Source: Oscillospiraceae bacterium
GTDB lineage: Bacteria > Bacillota > Clostridia > Oscillospirales > Ruminococcaceae
Assembly: GCA_015067125.1 (NCBI GenBank)
Contig: SVNB01000003.1
Location: 1 to 37,717, forward strand
Reading direction: 5' to 3'
Length of the DNA: 37,717 nucleotides
Positions 24,301 to 32,929 of this stretch are shown in pieces (within the stretch, counting starts at the first letter, position 1; every line of letters begins with the position of its first letter). Made by a program: the position numbers and the translations under genes. The notes beneath the pieces are model-generated. The model searched no databases, was not told where the DNA came from, and saw only the letters and a list, made by a program, of their open reading frames with translations.

Positions 24301-24495
24301 ACCCGGAATTCTGATTTCCGAAAAATCGATATCCGGAACGTTAAATTCCATTCCGGAAAAAGCTTCCTTTATCTTTTCAACACCGGGAAGTCCGCTTTGA
24401 AAAGCCGCAAAAACCGCTATGCCGCCGATAATAATACAAAGGCTTAAAGAAAGCACTGCCGTCATCAGCTTTTTGTTTAAAAAGAATTTTTTCAT
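21304..24495 (-). CDS. Large exported protein: GHL-type domain plus N-acetylmuramoyl-L-alanine amidase
   Basis: A 1063-residue envelope protein. An N-terminal hydrophobic segment (about 10-32) acts as signal or anchor. A linker rich in Pro and Glu follows, then a TIM-barrel-like domain (about 115-420) related to the GHL10 glycosidase-like family, then beta-rich regions of unknown type (about 450-810). The C-terminal Amidase_3 domain (about 818-1000) has all four zinc/catalytic residues: H824 in DVGHS, E842 in EYEINL, H893 in VSIHCN and E955 in LGELGF. The end is low-complexity Glu/Ser/Gly. In the GHL domain, the acidic pair seen in the neighbouring lipoprotein is Asn247-Thr248, so that domain may only bind sugar. 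The amidase should cut peptidoglycan stem peptides from muramic acid. Confidence 0.88.
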   Translation of the reverse strand: MKKFFLNKKLMTAVLSLSLCIIIGGIAVFAAFQSGLPGVEKIKEAFSGMEFNVPDIDFSEIRIPGTDKPEEEPTEEPDRPEVDLNGDIVLEPLAPEEKLPEAENVFEGPIVYDFPERMMAITIKAGEDFCTEQGIGVADIEKSIDKALEDAKALSANTVFIETSWGEEVLYYSEKMPQAKVSIDMLEYAAEKAQSMDLYVYAVFDVLKTNENGLAKVSYSIDEEKLSVIAQNAAALCEYDIDGIMLNTYTVESDGTAYSDYTKFGSGMGYENYLRSNTEAAVKTAYNSIKKADPSKAVGLAVDAVWANEQSIEGGSNTLAGYESFVNGFANTKKFIEEELADFVAVKSTYSTGNKNAKFINYLEWWNEVVAEKVPLYIFQYATKACTEEKGWNDPSELSDQVIAAEKLSGFCGSIYDSLAALQKNPQQSTDALYQYLTENIDPSFLLTQLELTRPAKTTFSTYDNVVAFAGASDINFDLLLNGEKVKRDENGAFMLTLELAPGLNTFKFEHKEKTITYNITRNVMVLKEITPLGNVTVGGGMSITVTALAYEGSTVTATLGSATVNLVQSTEEDDSTEEEKDSSYVTYTGMISAPAATNSEQNIGNIIVKGTWEGTTETKEGAYVTVSAKAKAGGLVEVTAKAAETFPVDTLNDLSAYDNYPLAKGTRDYVVGDEIVYVEGSKTFTYYNLQSGQRVYTKDVSPVSGELGGNKITNMTVSANSRYTYVTFEMDQRVAYIAKYTGSDFTIDFQYTDKIPGDLNLNCTPLFDSAKWNGAKLSLKLSTKDGFLGYTAYYEGGDLVFRFNNPTGSYSLSGVPIVVDVGHSKLGVGALGFLSAYGEYEINLGVGKYLKEELQSRGATVYMMDTVNNRPSLEDRVAYASGKNPLVFVSIHCNSATSSSGYGTECFYFTRFSQDLASYFSDNVADALNTKNRGDMIGRYYVTRTQEYPSVLGELGFVSNESDYYKLIQNSYQRDIASGIADAISSYLGGAGRNGNYSYGSQSTNGESSYIPEEPEQEENEWEENGSSSSSSGGGIELETIGGSSSEQEEEKESSSGGIVLG

Positions 24496-24535
24496 AAAGT
24501 TATTTTTCCGTCCTTTTTCGGGGTCTTCCTGTGTT

Positions 24536-26017
24536 TTACATTACGTTTTTAAGATTTTCAAGTTCCTTGTTAACCGCTTTTTTAACAGAAGAAGCAGGAT
24601 TATACAAAGAATCATAACGATAAACGGCAAATCCGCCGTAATGGCTGTCTTCTTTGGCGGCGGTTACCTGCCTTGCAAGAATATCGCTGTTATTCTGCCA
24701 TTCGGCTTTGCCTTCCGCACCGGCATAGGTATCTTCCGCACCGCATTTATATGCCGCAAGGCCAACCATAAGTTCCACGTTTTTGTTGGTTATAATGCTG
24801 CCGAATTCATCAAGCACCGTAAGATACGGTCTTGTTTTATTGTTAAAGCCAAAATAAATCTGCGGACAGATATAATCCACATATCCTTTGCTTGTAACCC
24901 ATGCATAAACGTCGCAATAAAGATTATTATAGTTTGTTTCCATGTTTCCTGCGGGGCTTACGCCGAACCTGCAGGAAGGATCTATTGCTTTTATTGCGGA
25001 ATAAACTTTTTTGATAAGCGTATTTACGTTTTCTCTCCTCCATGCGGCAAGCTTTTTTGTTCCGCCGGAAGATTTATATTCGTTATAATGCGTTTTATCA
25101 AAAGATTCCGCAGTTGTGGGGTAAAAATAATCGTCAAAATGAATTCCGTCAACGGCATAATTTTTTACTATTTCTTCAACGCCGGAAACCACAAGTTCTA
25201 TAACGTCTTTATCCGCAGGGTTATAAAAAATTCCCGTTCCTTCAAGCACAACAACTTTTTCTGTATCCAACCAGCCGTATGCAGGATTTTCTTTTGATAT
25301 TTTTGATGTATCTGCAGTATTTTTTACCCTGTAAGGGTTTATCCATGCTTCTATTTTAAGTCCGGCATTGTGGGCTTCTTCCACCATAATTTCAAGCGGA
25401 TCGAACCCCGGGTTTTCGCCTTCTGTTCCTGTGCAGTAAACAGACCACGGAAAAATATCGGAATCATACATTGCGTCACTGTGAGAGCGAACATGGACAA
25501 AAACCGTATTGAATCCATCGGATGCCATATTGGCAAACATGTTTTTTACGCTGTTTTTAAACTGTTTTTCTGTTTTTCCGGTTAAAATCGTCTGATATTC
25601 AAGATAGGATACCCATACAGCTTTTGTTTCTTCTTTGGAAGATGCCTGCGTATTTGTTTCCGGAGCTTTTTCCGGTTCCGAAGCTTCCGGCTGTGAAGAA
25701 ACAACCGAAGAAGCAGCAGAAGAACTTTGCGATGGCTGTGAATTTTGAGAAGACGATGAAGATGAACTGTTTTCTGTTTTTTCCGGTTCAGAACTGCTTT
25801 CTTCCGAAGAAGACAAGCTGTTTTCCGCTTTTTCGCTCTGTTCCGCAGAAGAAGAACTGCTTTGCGCAGGCGTTATTTCTATTTCGCTGTTTGAAGAAGC
25901 TTCCGGAACGGAGCCAAGAACAGCCTCGTTTTCAATAATATCCGGTTCTTTTTCATAAGAACATCCGGAAAGTACGACTATTACAATCGCAAGCAAAAAA
26001 CAGAAAATCCTTTTCAT
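24536..26017 (-). CDS. GHL10/DUF187 family glycoside-hydrolase-like lipoprotein
   Basis: A 493-residue lipoprotein. The lipobox is LSGC with C19 after a hydrophobic signal. A Ser/Glu-rich linker (about 40-130) extends the domain from the membrane. The GHL10 barrel runs from KAVWVSYLEY (about 135) to the end. It contains FVHVRSHSDA, WINPYR and DGIHFDDYFYP, with the acidic pair D295-D296 in place, so it is probably an active glycosidase, likely on cell-wall or exopolysaccharide. It lies 40 bases upstream of the GHL-amidase gene, probably in the same transcript. Its own promoter is proposed upstream. Confidence 0.88.
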   Translation of the reverse strand: MKRIFCFLLAIVIVVLSGCSYEKEPDIIENEAVLGSVPEASSNSEIEITPAQSSSSSAEQSEKAENSLSSSEESSSEPEKTENSSSSSSSQNSQPSQSSSAASSVVSSQPEASEPEKAPETNTQASSKEETKAVWVSYLEYQTILTGKTEKQFKNSVKNMFANMASDGFNTVFVHVRSHSDAMYDSDIFPWSVYCTGTEGENPGFDPLEIMVEEAHNAGLKIEAWINPYRVKNTADTSKISKENPAYGWLDTEKVVVLEGTGIFYNPADKDVIELVVSGVEEIVKNYAVDGIHFDDYFYPTTAESFDKTHYNEYKSSGGTKKLAAWRRENVNTLIKKVYSAIKAIDPSCRFGVSPAGNMETNYNNLYCDVYAWVTSKGYVDYICPQIYFGFNNKTRPYLTVLDEFGSIITNKNVELMVGLAAYKCGAEDTYAGAEGKAEWQNNSDILARQVTAAKEDSHYGGFAVYRYDSLYNPASSVKKAVNKELENLKNVM

Positions 26018-26044
26018 CCTGTCCCCCCTTTTTTATATATTTAT

Positions 26045-26073
26045 ATACTATAGAAAACTTTTCTGTATGGCAA
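26045..26073 (-). promoter_or_regulatory. Candidate promoter of the GHL10 lipoprotein gene with palindrome in spacer
   Basis: On the minus strand -35 TTGCCA (26073-26068) and -10 TAGTAT (26050-26045) are 17 bases apart. A perfect 6-1-6 palindrome AGAAAA-G-TTTTCT (26064-26052) fills the spacer, a position suited to repression. Confidence 0.4.
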
Positions 26074-26128
26074 GATTTTTATTATGTTTAGGCCAAATCG
26101 GAATTAAAATCCGGTAAAACATGGAATT

Positions 26129-29100
26129 TTATTTCATTTTTACGTTTTCTTCGCCAATAAGCTGGCCAAGTTTTCTTATAACGTAGCCCTTGTCAACGTT
26201 GGTATCCACCCAAAGTTTTGCCGGAGCTTTTACGGTCTTTTTACTTTCCGCAAAATGAATATAAAGCGGCGTAAGACCTTCGAAAACCGCAAGAAAATCC
26301 ATTGCCTTTTTGTATTCCGCAGAATTTTCGCTTGGAACACGGATAAAAAGTCCCGAAGATGAAGTTTTTTGAGAAACCTCCGGAGCGGGTTCCGCTTCCG
26401 TCCTTTGCTGTGCAGGCGTTTTTCTTTGATAAGAATATGTTTGCATAAAAGGAATTCTTTGTGCATCTTCCACAGTAAGGAATCTTTCTGCAACAAGCTT
26501 TGTTTCTTCGTCTTCTCTGGAAGAAACCCTTGCTTCCACAACAACAGCTTCATTAACGTTTATAATTCCGCCGTATTCCTGAAGAACACGGGGAAATACA
26601 AGCGCTTCAAGGCTTCCGGTTGTATCTTCAAGCGTCACAAAAGCCATAACGTCATTGCTTTTTGTGGTTTTCATCTTTTTGCTTAAAACAATTCCGCAAA
26701 GACGGATGCGTTTATCTCCGTCTTCAGTATTTATCTGTTTTATTTCGAGCACTTTGCTGGCGCCTATTTTTTCGATGATTCCGCTGTATTCGTTCATCGG
26801 GTGACCGGAAAGATAAAGTCCGGTCGTTTCTTTTTCCATATTAAGAAGTTCCCGAAGAGAATATTCCGCAACGCGCGGAAGGTTATCTTCTTCCTCAAAT
26901 TCCTCCTCAAAACCTCCGAAAAGGCTCATCTGACCGGAAACATTCGCCTTTTTCTCCGCATCAATGCTCGAAAGAATTGCCTCGTAGCCGGAAAGCATCT
27001 GACGGCGATTTGCGCTGAAAGAATCAAGCGCTCCGCATTTTATAAGGCTTTCCAGTGTGCGCTTATTAAGTTCTCTGCCGTATGCACGCTTGCAGAAGTC
27101 TGTAAAGCCTTTATACTTGCCATTCATTTTTCTTTCGGTAATTATATCCCTGATAATGCCTCTTCCAAGGTTTTTTACCGCAAGAAGTCCAAAACGAACG
27201 CCTTCTCCGTCCCAAATAAATCCGCTTTCGGATTTATTTACGTCCGGACCGAGAACTTTAAGACCCATCTTCTGACATTCGCCTATATATTCTATTACTT
27301 TATCGGTATTATCAAGAACCGAACTTAACTGCGCCGCCATATATTCCCCGGGAAAATGACATTTTAAATATGCGGTGCGGTATGCAACCGTTGCGTATGC
27401 CGCCGCGTGGGATTTATTGAAAGCGTAGGACGCAAAAGAACTCATTTCATCAAAAATTTCGTTTGCAATCTTTTCCGGAACTCCGTTTCTTACAGCGCCC
27501 GCAATTTCAATATTACCGTTTTCGTCTGTTTTGCCGTGAACAAAATATTCTCGCTCCTGTGCCATAACGTCAAGTTTTTTCTTGCTCATGGCACGGCGCA
27601 CAAGGTCTGCGCGGCCGTATGAATATCCCGCAAGTTTGCGCACAATTTCCATAACCTGTTCCTGATAAACTATGCAGCCATAAGTAACGTCAAGAATAGG
27701 TTTAAGAAGCGGCGTTTTATATGTAACTTTTTCCGGATGGTGGCTGTTTTCAAGATATTTGGGAATGGAATCCATCGGACCCGGACGATAAAGAGAAATA
27801 ACTGCCGTAAGATCCTCGATGGATTTAGGGCCAAGTCCCATAAGAACGCTTCTCATTCCGGCAGATTCGAACTGAAAAACGCCCTGGGCGGCACCTTTGG
27901 TAAGCATATCATAAACTTCCGGGTCGCCGTCCGGCACTTTGGAAATATCAAAATCCGGAATGCGTTTTCTTACCGCTTTTTCGCAGTCGCTTATGGCGGT
28001 AAGGTTGCGCAAACCAAGAAAATCCATTTTTAAAAGTCCCAGTTCTTCAAGGGTCGTCATAGTAAACTGCGTTACAACAGATTCATCCGGTTTTGCGACC
28101 GGAACAAATTCGGTAACCGGTTCCGGTGCGATTACAACGCCTGCCGCATGAACGGAAGAATGCCGCGGCATACCCTCTACTCTTCTGGCTGTATCTATTA
28201 GCTCATAAACTTTCGGGTCGGTATCGTAAAGTGCTTTTATATCCGGAGAAACCGTCAGCGCTTTTTCTATGGTCATATGAAGATCCGTCGGAACAAGCTT
28301 TGCAACTTTATCCACGTCCTGATAAGGCATTCCCAATGCTCTGCCAACGTCGCGGATCGCAGCTCTTGCGGCAAGCGTTCCGAAAGTGATTATCTGAGCA
28401 ACGTGGTCTTCTCCGTATTTTCTGTTTACGTACTCAATAACTTCCTGCCTGCGTTCATAGCAAAAATCTATATCAAAGTCCGGCATGGAAACACGCTCCG
28501 GGTTAAGAAAACGCTCGAAAAGAAGATGATATTTTATAGGGTCAATATCCGTAATGCCTATGCAGTAAGCGCAAAGGCTTCCTGCGCCGGAACCTCTTCC
28601 CGGTCCTACCGGAATACCAACGCTTTTTGCATAATTTATAAAATCGTGGACTATAAGATAATAGTTTACATAACCCATGCGCTCTATAACGCCAAGTTCA
28701 TAATTAAGCCTGTCCCAAAGTTCCTGTTCCGGGTTTTCTCCGTATCTGCGATAAAGGCCTTCTTTGCACATACTTTCAAAATATTCCACGTTATCCCTGC
28801 CGTTTGGTACTTCAAAAGCAGGAAGCTTTGTGTGACCGAATTCAAAAGTCATATTGCAGCGGTCCGCGATTTTTTGGGTATTATCCACCGCTTCCGGAAC
28901 ATAGGAGAAAATTTCGCGCATTTCCTCTTCGGATTTAACGTAAAATTCATCTGTTTCAAAACCCATTTCGTTGTCTTCATCAACGGTGTGGTTGGTGCCG
29001 ATGCATACAAGAACGTTCTGCATTTTCGCATCGTCCTTGTTGATATAATGACAGTCATTGGTTGCCACAAGGGGAATTCCCGTTTCTTTGGAAAGCTTTA

Positions 29101-29665
29101 TAAGGTTAGGCAGAATGCGCTTTTGCTCTTCATAGCCATGATCCTGAATTTCTATAAAATAATTGTTTTCTCCGAATATATCGCGGTATTCCAATGCTGC
29201 TTTTTTGGCCGCCTCGTAATCGTTTTGGGTAAGATTGCGCGGAATTTCTCCCGCAAGGCAGGCAGAAAGCGCAATAATTCCTTCGTGATGTTTGCGCAGA
29301 AGCTCTTTATCCACACGGGGCTTTTTATAAAATCCTTCGGTAAATCCGGCAGAAACAAGTTTTATAAGATTTTTATAGCCGGTGTTGTTTTCGCAAAGAA
29401 GTACCAGATGATAGCTCCAATCCATAAGGTGTTCCTTGCTGAAACGCGAACGGTTGGCAACATAAACTTCGCAGCCGATTACAGGTTTAATGCCGTATTT
29501 ATTTGCTTCTCTGTAAAAATCAATTACGCCATACATAGCGCCGTGGTCGGTTATAGCCACAGCGGTCTGTCCCAGCTCTTTGATGCGCGGAATAAGCTTT
29601 TTTATTCTGCAGGCACCGTCAAGCAGGCTGTATTCTGTATGGAGATGAAGATGTGCAAAGCTCAT
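26129..29665 (-). CDS. dnaE: DNA polymerase III subunit alpha
   Basis: A 1178-residue replicative polymerase of the DnaE class. The N-terminal PHP domain begins with FAHLHLHTEYSLLDG and has DHGAMYG. The polymerase catalytic motif is PDFDIDF (395-401; D398, D400), and the third acidic residue is in MDFLGLRN. GPGRGSGAGS (354-363) contacts substrate. The C-terminal half includes the helix-hairpin-helix and OB-fold regions. AAAAGGAGG stands six bases before the ATG. It follows the MATE gene by 18 bases and ends the hprK operon. A PolC gene is expected elsewhere in a low-GC Firmicute; that is not visible here. Confidence 0.97.
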   Translation of the reverse strand: MSFAHLHLHTEYSLLDGACRIKKLIPRIKELGQTAVAITDHGAMYGVIDFYREANKYGIKPVIGCEVYVANRSRFSKEHLMDWSYHLVLLCENNTGYKNLIKLVSAGFTEGFYKKPRVDKELLRKHHEGIIALSACLAGEIPRNLTQNDYEAAKKAALEYRDIFGENNYFIEIQDHGYEEQKRILPNLIKLSKETGIPLVATNDCHYINKDDAKMQNVLVCIGTNHTVDEDNEMGFETDEFYVKSEEEMREIFSYVPEAVDNTQKIADRCNMTFEFGHTKLPAFEVPNGRDNVEYFESMCKEGLYRRYGENPEQELWDRLNYELGVIERMGYVNYYLIVHDFINYAKSVGIPVGPGRGSGAGSLCAYCIGITDIDPIKYHLLFERFLNPERVSMPDFDIDFCYERRQEVIEYVNRKYGEDHVAQIITFGTLAARAAIRDVGRALGMPYQDVDKVAKLVPTDLHMTIEKALTVSPDIKALYDTDPKVYELIDTARRVEGMPRHSSVHAAGVVIAPEPVTEFVPVAKPDESVVTQFTMTTLEELGLLKMDFLGLRNLTAISDCEKAVRKRIPDFDISKVPDGDPEVYDMLTKGAAQGVFQFESAGMRSVLMGLGPKSIEDLTAVISLYRPGPMDSIPKYLENSHHPEKVTYKTPLLKPILDVTYGCIVYQEQVMEIVRKLAGYSYGRADLVRRAMSKKKLDVMAQEREYFVHGKTDENGNIEIAGAVRNGVPEKIANEIFDEMSSFASYAFNKSHAAAYATVAYRTAYLKCHFPGEYMAAQLSSVLDNTDKVIEYIGECQKMGLKVLGPDVNKSESGFIWDGEGVRFGLLAVKNLGRGIIRDIITERKMNGKYKGFTDFCKRAYGRELNKRTLESLIKCGALDSFSANRRQMLSGYEAILSSIDAEKKANVSGQMSLFGGFEEEFEEEDNLPRVAEYSLRELLNMEKETTGLYLSGHPMNEYSGIIEKIGASKVLEIKQINTEDGDKRIRLCGIVLSKKMKTTKSNDVMAFVTLEDTTGSLEALVFPRVLQEYGGIINVNEAVVVEARVSSREDEETKLVAERFLTVEDAQRIPFMQTYSYQRKTPAQQRTEAEPAPEVSQKTSSSGLFIRVPSENSAEYKKAMDFLAVFEGLTPLYIHFAESKKTVKAPAKLWVDTNVDKGYVIRKLGQLIGEENVKMK

Positions 29666-29683
29666 GTGTTCCTCCTTTTATGA

Positions 29684-31063
29684 TTATGCGGCTTCCGGTT
29701 CTTCGGAATGAACAGTCATTCCGTGGCGAAGCCAGTCGCCTTTTATATATCTTACAAAATAGATTATCGCTTTAAGCAATTCATCGCTGCAAACAATCGT
29801 CATTACCAAAAGCGGGTCGAGTTTTAGAAGAAGTCCGCAGACAGCACCGATTACGCCTTTTAGAAAAACCGCGGAACCAACGTCAATTTTTGCAACAAAG
29901 CCGGTATCTCCTCCTGCCCGAAGAACCCCTGCTCCAAGGTTCCAGCTTGTTCCGTAGCAAACGTCAATATATGCGCAGACAATAAGCATTTGGCGGATAT
30001 AATTTGCGGTTGTTTCGGAACATTCTATAAAGTTCGGGGCAAACGGTCTTATAATCAGAACAATCAAAGCCATAAAAACGCCGACGCCGATTCCGCCCAG
30101 AAGGAAAAATCTGCTCCATTTTTTGGCCTCGGCATCTTTTCCGGCGCCAATCATATTGCCCAAAAGAATAAGCGATGCGTTTGAAAAACCACACATTGCG
30201 ACGGTGGAAAGATCCAGAATTACAAGCACAAGGCTGTATGCAGCCAAAAATTCCTTGCTGTATTGGCCAAGTATTGCGGACTGCGCCGTCATTCCGAAGC
30301 CCCATATAAATTCGCTTATAAAAACCGGAATTCCAAATTTGAGAAACGCCGGAATATATTTTTTTGCGTTGATAAAAAGATATTTAAAGCGGAAGTTGAG
30401 CAGGTGCTCGAACTTATGCATATAGATCATCACAAGAATAAATTCCAGCGATTTGCTGACAGCGGTTGCTATTGCCGCACCGCTGACTTCGAGCCTTGGA
30501 GCACCAAGGTTTCCATAGATGAGCACCCAGTTGAGCACCAGGTTGGTAAGGCACGAGACCGTATATACAACAACGGATATTTTTACGTTGTGAACAGAAC
30601 GAAGGTTGCAGAGATATGTGGTGGAAATCGCCGGAAGAATATAGAACCAGCCCATAATCCTCATATATTCAATGCCAAACGCAATAACCTCCGGGTCGCT
30701 TGCAAAAATCCTCATTACATACTGGGGAAAAATAAGAACCACCGCAGAAAGAGCCGCTGCCGCAAGAATATTTATCCTCATGGCAAAACCCACAAGATCC
30801 CGGATGGGTTCGATTTTTTTCTGTCCCCAATAGCGGCTTGCTATAACGACAGAAGCCATGCTGATTCCCCAAACGAACATATTGAAGAATACGTAAAGAG
30901 AGTTAACCTGATTGATCGCTCCAAGCTGGGCTTCGCCCACGGAACCGATCATTATTGTATCGAGCATATTTACCAGAACGCTTACAAAGTTCTGTGCCGC
31001 CACCGGAATTCCAATTTTGAACATCTGCCCTATTATTTCTTTTTTTGTGTACATCTGTTCCAT
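29684..31063 (-). CDS. MATE family efflux transporter
   Basis: A 459-residue multidrug and toxic compound extrusion-type antiporter with about twelve hydrophobic segments in two related halves. The first helix pair reads IGIPVAAQNFVSVLVNMLDTIMIG, typical of the family, and the second half begins near residue 235 with FLKFGIPVFISE. The substrate cannot be told; the family exports cationic drugs or metabolites driven by Na+ or H+. The start lies 6 bases after whiA, and the ribosome-binding site is weak, so translation may depend on coupling. It sits between whiA and dnaE, not its usual place. Confidence 0.92.
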   Translation of the reverse strand: MEQMYTKKEIIGQMFKIGIPVAAQNFVSVLVNMLDTIMIGSVGEAQLGAINQVNSLYVFFNMFVWGISMASVVIASRYWGQKKIEPIRDLVGFAMRINILAAAALSAVVLIFPQYVMRIFASDPEVIAFGIEYMRIMGWFYILPAISTTYLCNLRSVHNVKISVVVYTVSCLTNLVLNWVLIYGNLGAPRLEVSGAAIATAVSKSLEFILVMIYMHKFEHLLNFRFKYLFINAKKYIPAFLKFGIPVFISEFIWGFGMTAQSAILGQYSKEFLAAYSLVLVILDLSTVAMCGFSNASLILLGNMIGAGKDAEAKKWSRFFLLGGIGVGVFMALIVLIIRPFAPNFIECSETTANYIRQMLIVCAYIDVCYGTSWNLGAGVLRAGGDTGFVAKIDVGSAVFLKGVIGAVCGLLLKLDPLLVMTIVCSDELLKAIIYFVRYIKGDWLRHGMTVHSEEPEAA

Positions 31064-31069
31064 AATTTA

Positions 31070-31984
31070 TTATATTTTTCCGTTTCTGATGTTATTTGCA
31101 ATTTCGCTGATCTTTTTAAGTCTGTGGTTCATTCCGGATCGCGAAAGAGGCGGTTCCACGGATTCGCAAAGTTCGCGCAAGGACATTTCCGGGTTTTCCA
31201 GCCTAAGTTTTGCCACCTGATACAGTTCTTCCGGAAGAAAACTTTCGCTTTTCTGTTCAAAAATATATTTAATATCTGCCACCTGGCTTAAAGATGCGTT
31301 AAGAGTTTTATCCATATTTGCGTTATCGCAGTTCATACGGCGGTTTACCCTGTTTTTTATATCCTTTTCTATTTTTATATTCATCATTTCAAGCGAAGAA
31401 AGCACTGCGCCTATATATGTAAGCATATCTTCTATGTTTTCGCTTTCTTTGTAATAGACGATATAGGAACCGCGGCGCACGGCGCTTTTTGGCTGAGGAA
31501 GAACTTCTCCCACAAGGGCAAGCAAATCTTTGCAAAGGTTCATATAGCTTACGCCGAATTCCAGATGATATTCCTTATTCGGGTCCGTAAGGCTTCCGCA
31601 TACAAGGTAAGCTCCGCGCAGAAAATACGGAACGTCTTCTTCATTTTCTAAATTTGCGCGGTTTATGCGAAGAGTAGGTTCTTTGGGCATATGATAAAAA
31701 GCTTCGAGGACTTTTCTTCTTTCGGAAGCTTTTTCCACGCTCACCTTATAAAGCGTTCCCCTTGCCCGTTCGTGAAAAATTATTTTTGCGGAAATTCCGC
31801 AATGTGTTGCAAGCGCTTCTGCAAAAAGCCTTGCGGTAGGTTCATGCACAACAGAAAAACTTATTTCATCCGCGTTGAACTTATGAGAAAAAATCAAAAA
31901 ACCGTAAAGAAGCGCGTGTATCGCGCTTTCTTCTTCCGGAACATCTTTGCAAAGCTCGTCTTTTAAATTTGCCGCAAAGGACAT
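31070..31984 (-). CDS. whiA: DNA-binding protein WhiA
   Basis: A 304-residue protein of the WhiA family, which links growth or sporulation to cell division in Gram-positives. The N-terminal part has the degenerate LAGLIDADG homing-endonuclease-like domain, and the C-terminal helix-turn-helix includes MSLRELCESVEPPLSRSGMNHR. The start MSFAANLKDELC is typical. AGGA precedes the ATG. In most Firmicutes whiA stands next to yvcK and rapZ; here its upstream neighbour is murB, 24 bases away, and it is followed directly by the MATE gene. Confidence 0.95.
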   Translation of the reverse strand: MSFAANLKDELCKDVPEEESAIHALLYGFLIFSHKFNADEISFSVVHEPTARLFAEALATHCGISAKIIFHERARGTLYKVSVEKASERRKVLEAFYHMPKEPTLRINRANLENEEDVPYFLRGAYLVCGSLTDPNKEYHLEFGVSYMNLCKDLLALVGEVLPQPKSAVRRGSYIVYYKESENIEDMLTYIGAVLSSLEMMNIKIEKDIKNRVNRRMNCDNANMDKTLNASLSQVADIKYIFEQKSESFLPEELYQVAKLRLENPEMSLRELCESVEPPLSRSGMNHRLKKISEIANNIRNGKI

Positions 31985-32008
31985 TTTGTTCTTCCTGCCT
32001 TTCTATTT

Positions 32009-32917
32009 TTATAATCCTAAAATTTCAACTTCCGGTTCAAGGAAGAATCCCGTATCGTCCTTTACCTTTTTCTGAACATCTTTGATAAGCTGCAAAACAT
32101 CTTTGCAGGTTGCGCCGCCTATGTTTACTACAAATCCGGCGTGTTTCGTGCTTACTTCCGCTCCGCCGACTCTGAAACCTTTAAGTCCGCACTGATCAAT
32201 AAGCGCGGAGGCAAAAGCGCCTTCCGGACGTTTGAACGTACTTCCGGCAGAGGGTTTATCCATAGGCTGTTTATCAAAACGGCGGCCCAAAAGATCATCC
32301 ATCTTTGCTTTTATATCCTCTTTATTGCCTTTTGTAAGTCTAAATGCCGCACCGGTGATAAAATACTCTTTTGCGCTGTATGCGCTGTGGCGATAGCTCA
32401 TCAAAAGCTCTTCTCCGGTAAATCTTCCCGGATTGCCATCTTTATCAACGTGATCGGCATAAAGAATAACATCTTTTATTTCTCCGCCGTATGCTCCGGC
32501 ATTCATAAAAACTGCTCCTCCTACAGAACCCGGTATTCCATAAGCAAATTCCAGTCCGGAAAGAGAATTTTCCAGTGCAAAATTGCAAAGAGCCGCAAGA
32601 CCTGTTCCCGCTTCGCAATAAACGGTTTCTTCATCAAGTAAAGTAATTTTGGAAAACTCGCTGCCGAAGTTCATAACAATTCCGTCAATGCCGTCATCAG
32701 AAACAAGCACATTGGAACCTTTGCCGAGCGGAAGAAGCTTTGTATTGTTTTTTTGGCAGAATTCAATAATATCGCATACTTGTTTTACGGAAGAAGGCTT
32801 TGCAAAAATTTCGGCAGGCCCGCCGATTTTAAAAGAGGTATGCTTTGCAAGGCTTTCGTGCTCAAAATATTTTATTCCGTGCTCATCGGCAAAACTGTAA
32901 AATGCTTCTTTGTTCAA
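32009..32917 (-). CDS. murB: UDP-N-acetylmuramate dehydrogenase
   Basis: The FAD enzyme that reduces UDP-GlcNAc enolpyruvate to UDP-MurNAc in peptidoglycan synthesis. Recognised by the FAD-binding LPLGKGSNVLVSDDG, IPGSVGGAVFMNAGAYGGE, the catalytic serine in AGSTFKRPEG and the C-terminal LEPEVEILG glutamate. The 302-residue length fits the short type II enzyme without the extra Tyr loop. The start is TTG, with AAGGAGG 8 bases upstream. It lies 12 bases after hprK, a common Firmicute order. Confidence 0.96.
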   Translation of the reverse strand: MNKEAFYSFADEHGIKYFEHESLAKHTSFKIGGPAEIFAKPSSVKQVCDIIEFCQKNNTKLLPLGKGSNVLVSDDGIDGIVMNFGSEFSKITLLDEETVYCEAGTGLAALCNFALENSLSGLEFAYGIPGSVGGAVFMNAGAYGGEIKDVILYADHVDKDGNPGRFTGEELLMSYRHSAYSAKEYFITGAAFRLTKGNKEDIKAKMDDLLGRRFDKQPMDKPSAGSTFKRPEGAFASALIDQCGLKGFRVGGAEVSTKHAGFVVNIGGATCKDVLQLIKDVQKKVKDDTGFFLEPEVEILGL

Positions 32918-32929
32918 AGCTTTTCCTCC

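Noticed and set aside
28277..29683. 468-codon open frame on the plus strand
   Set aside because: Antisense to the PHP and polymerase region of dnaE; no motif and no ribosome-binding site.
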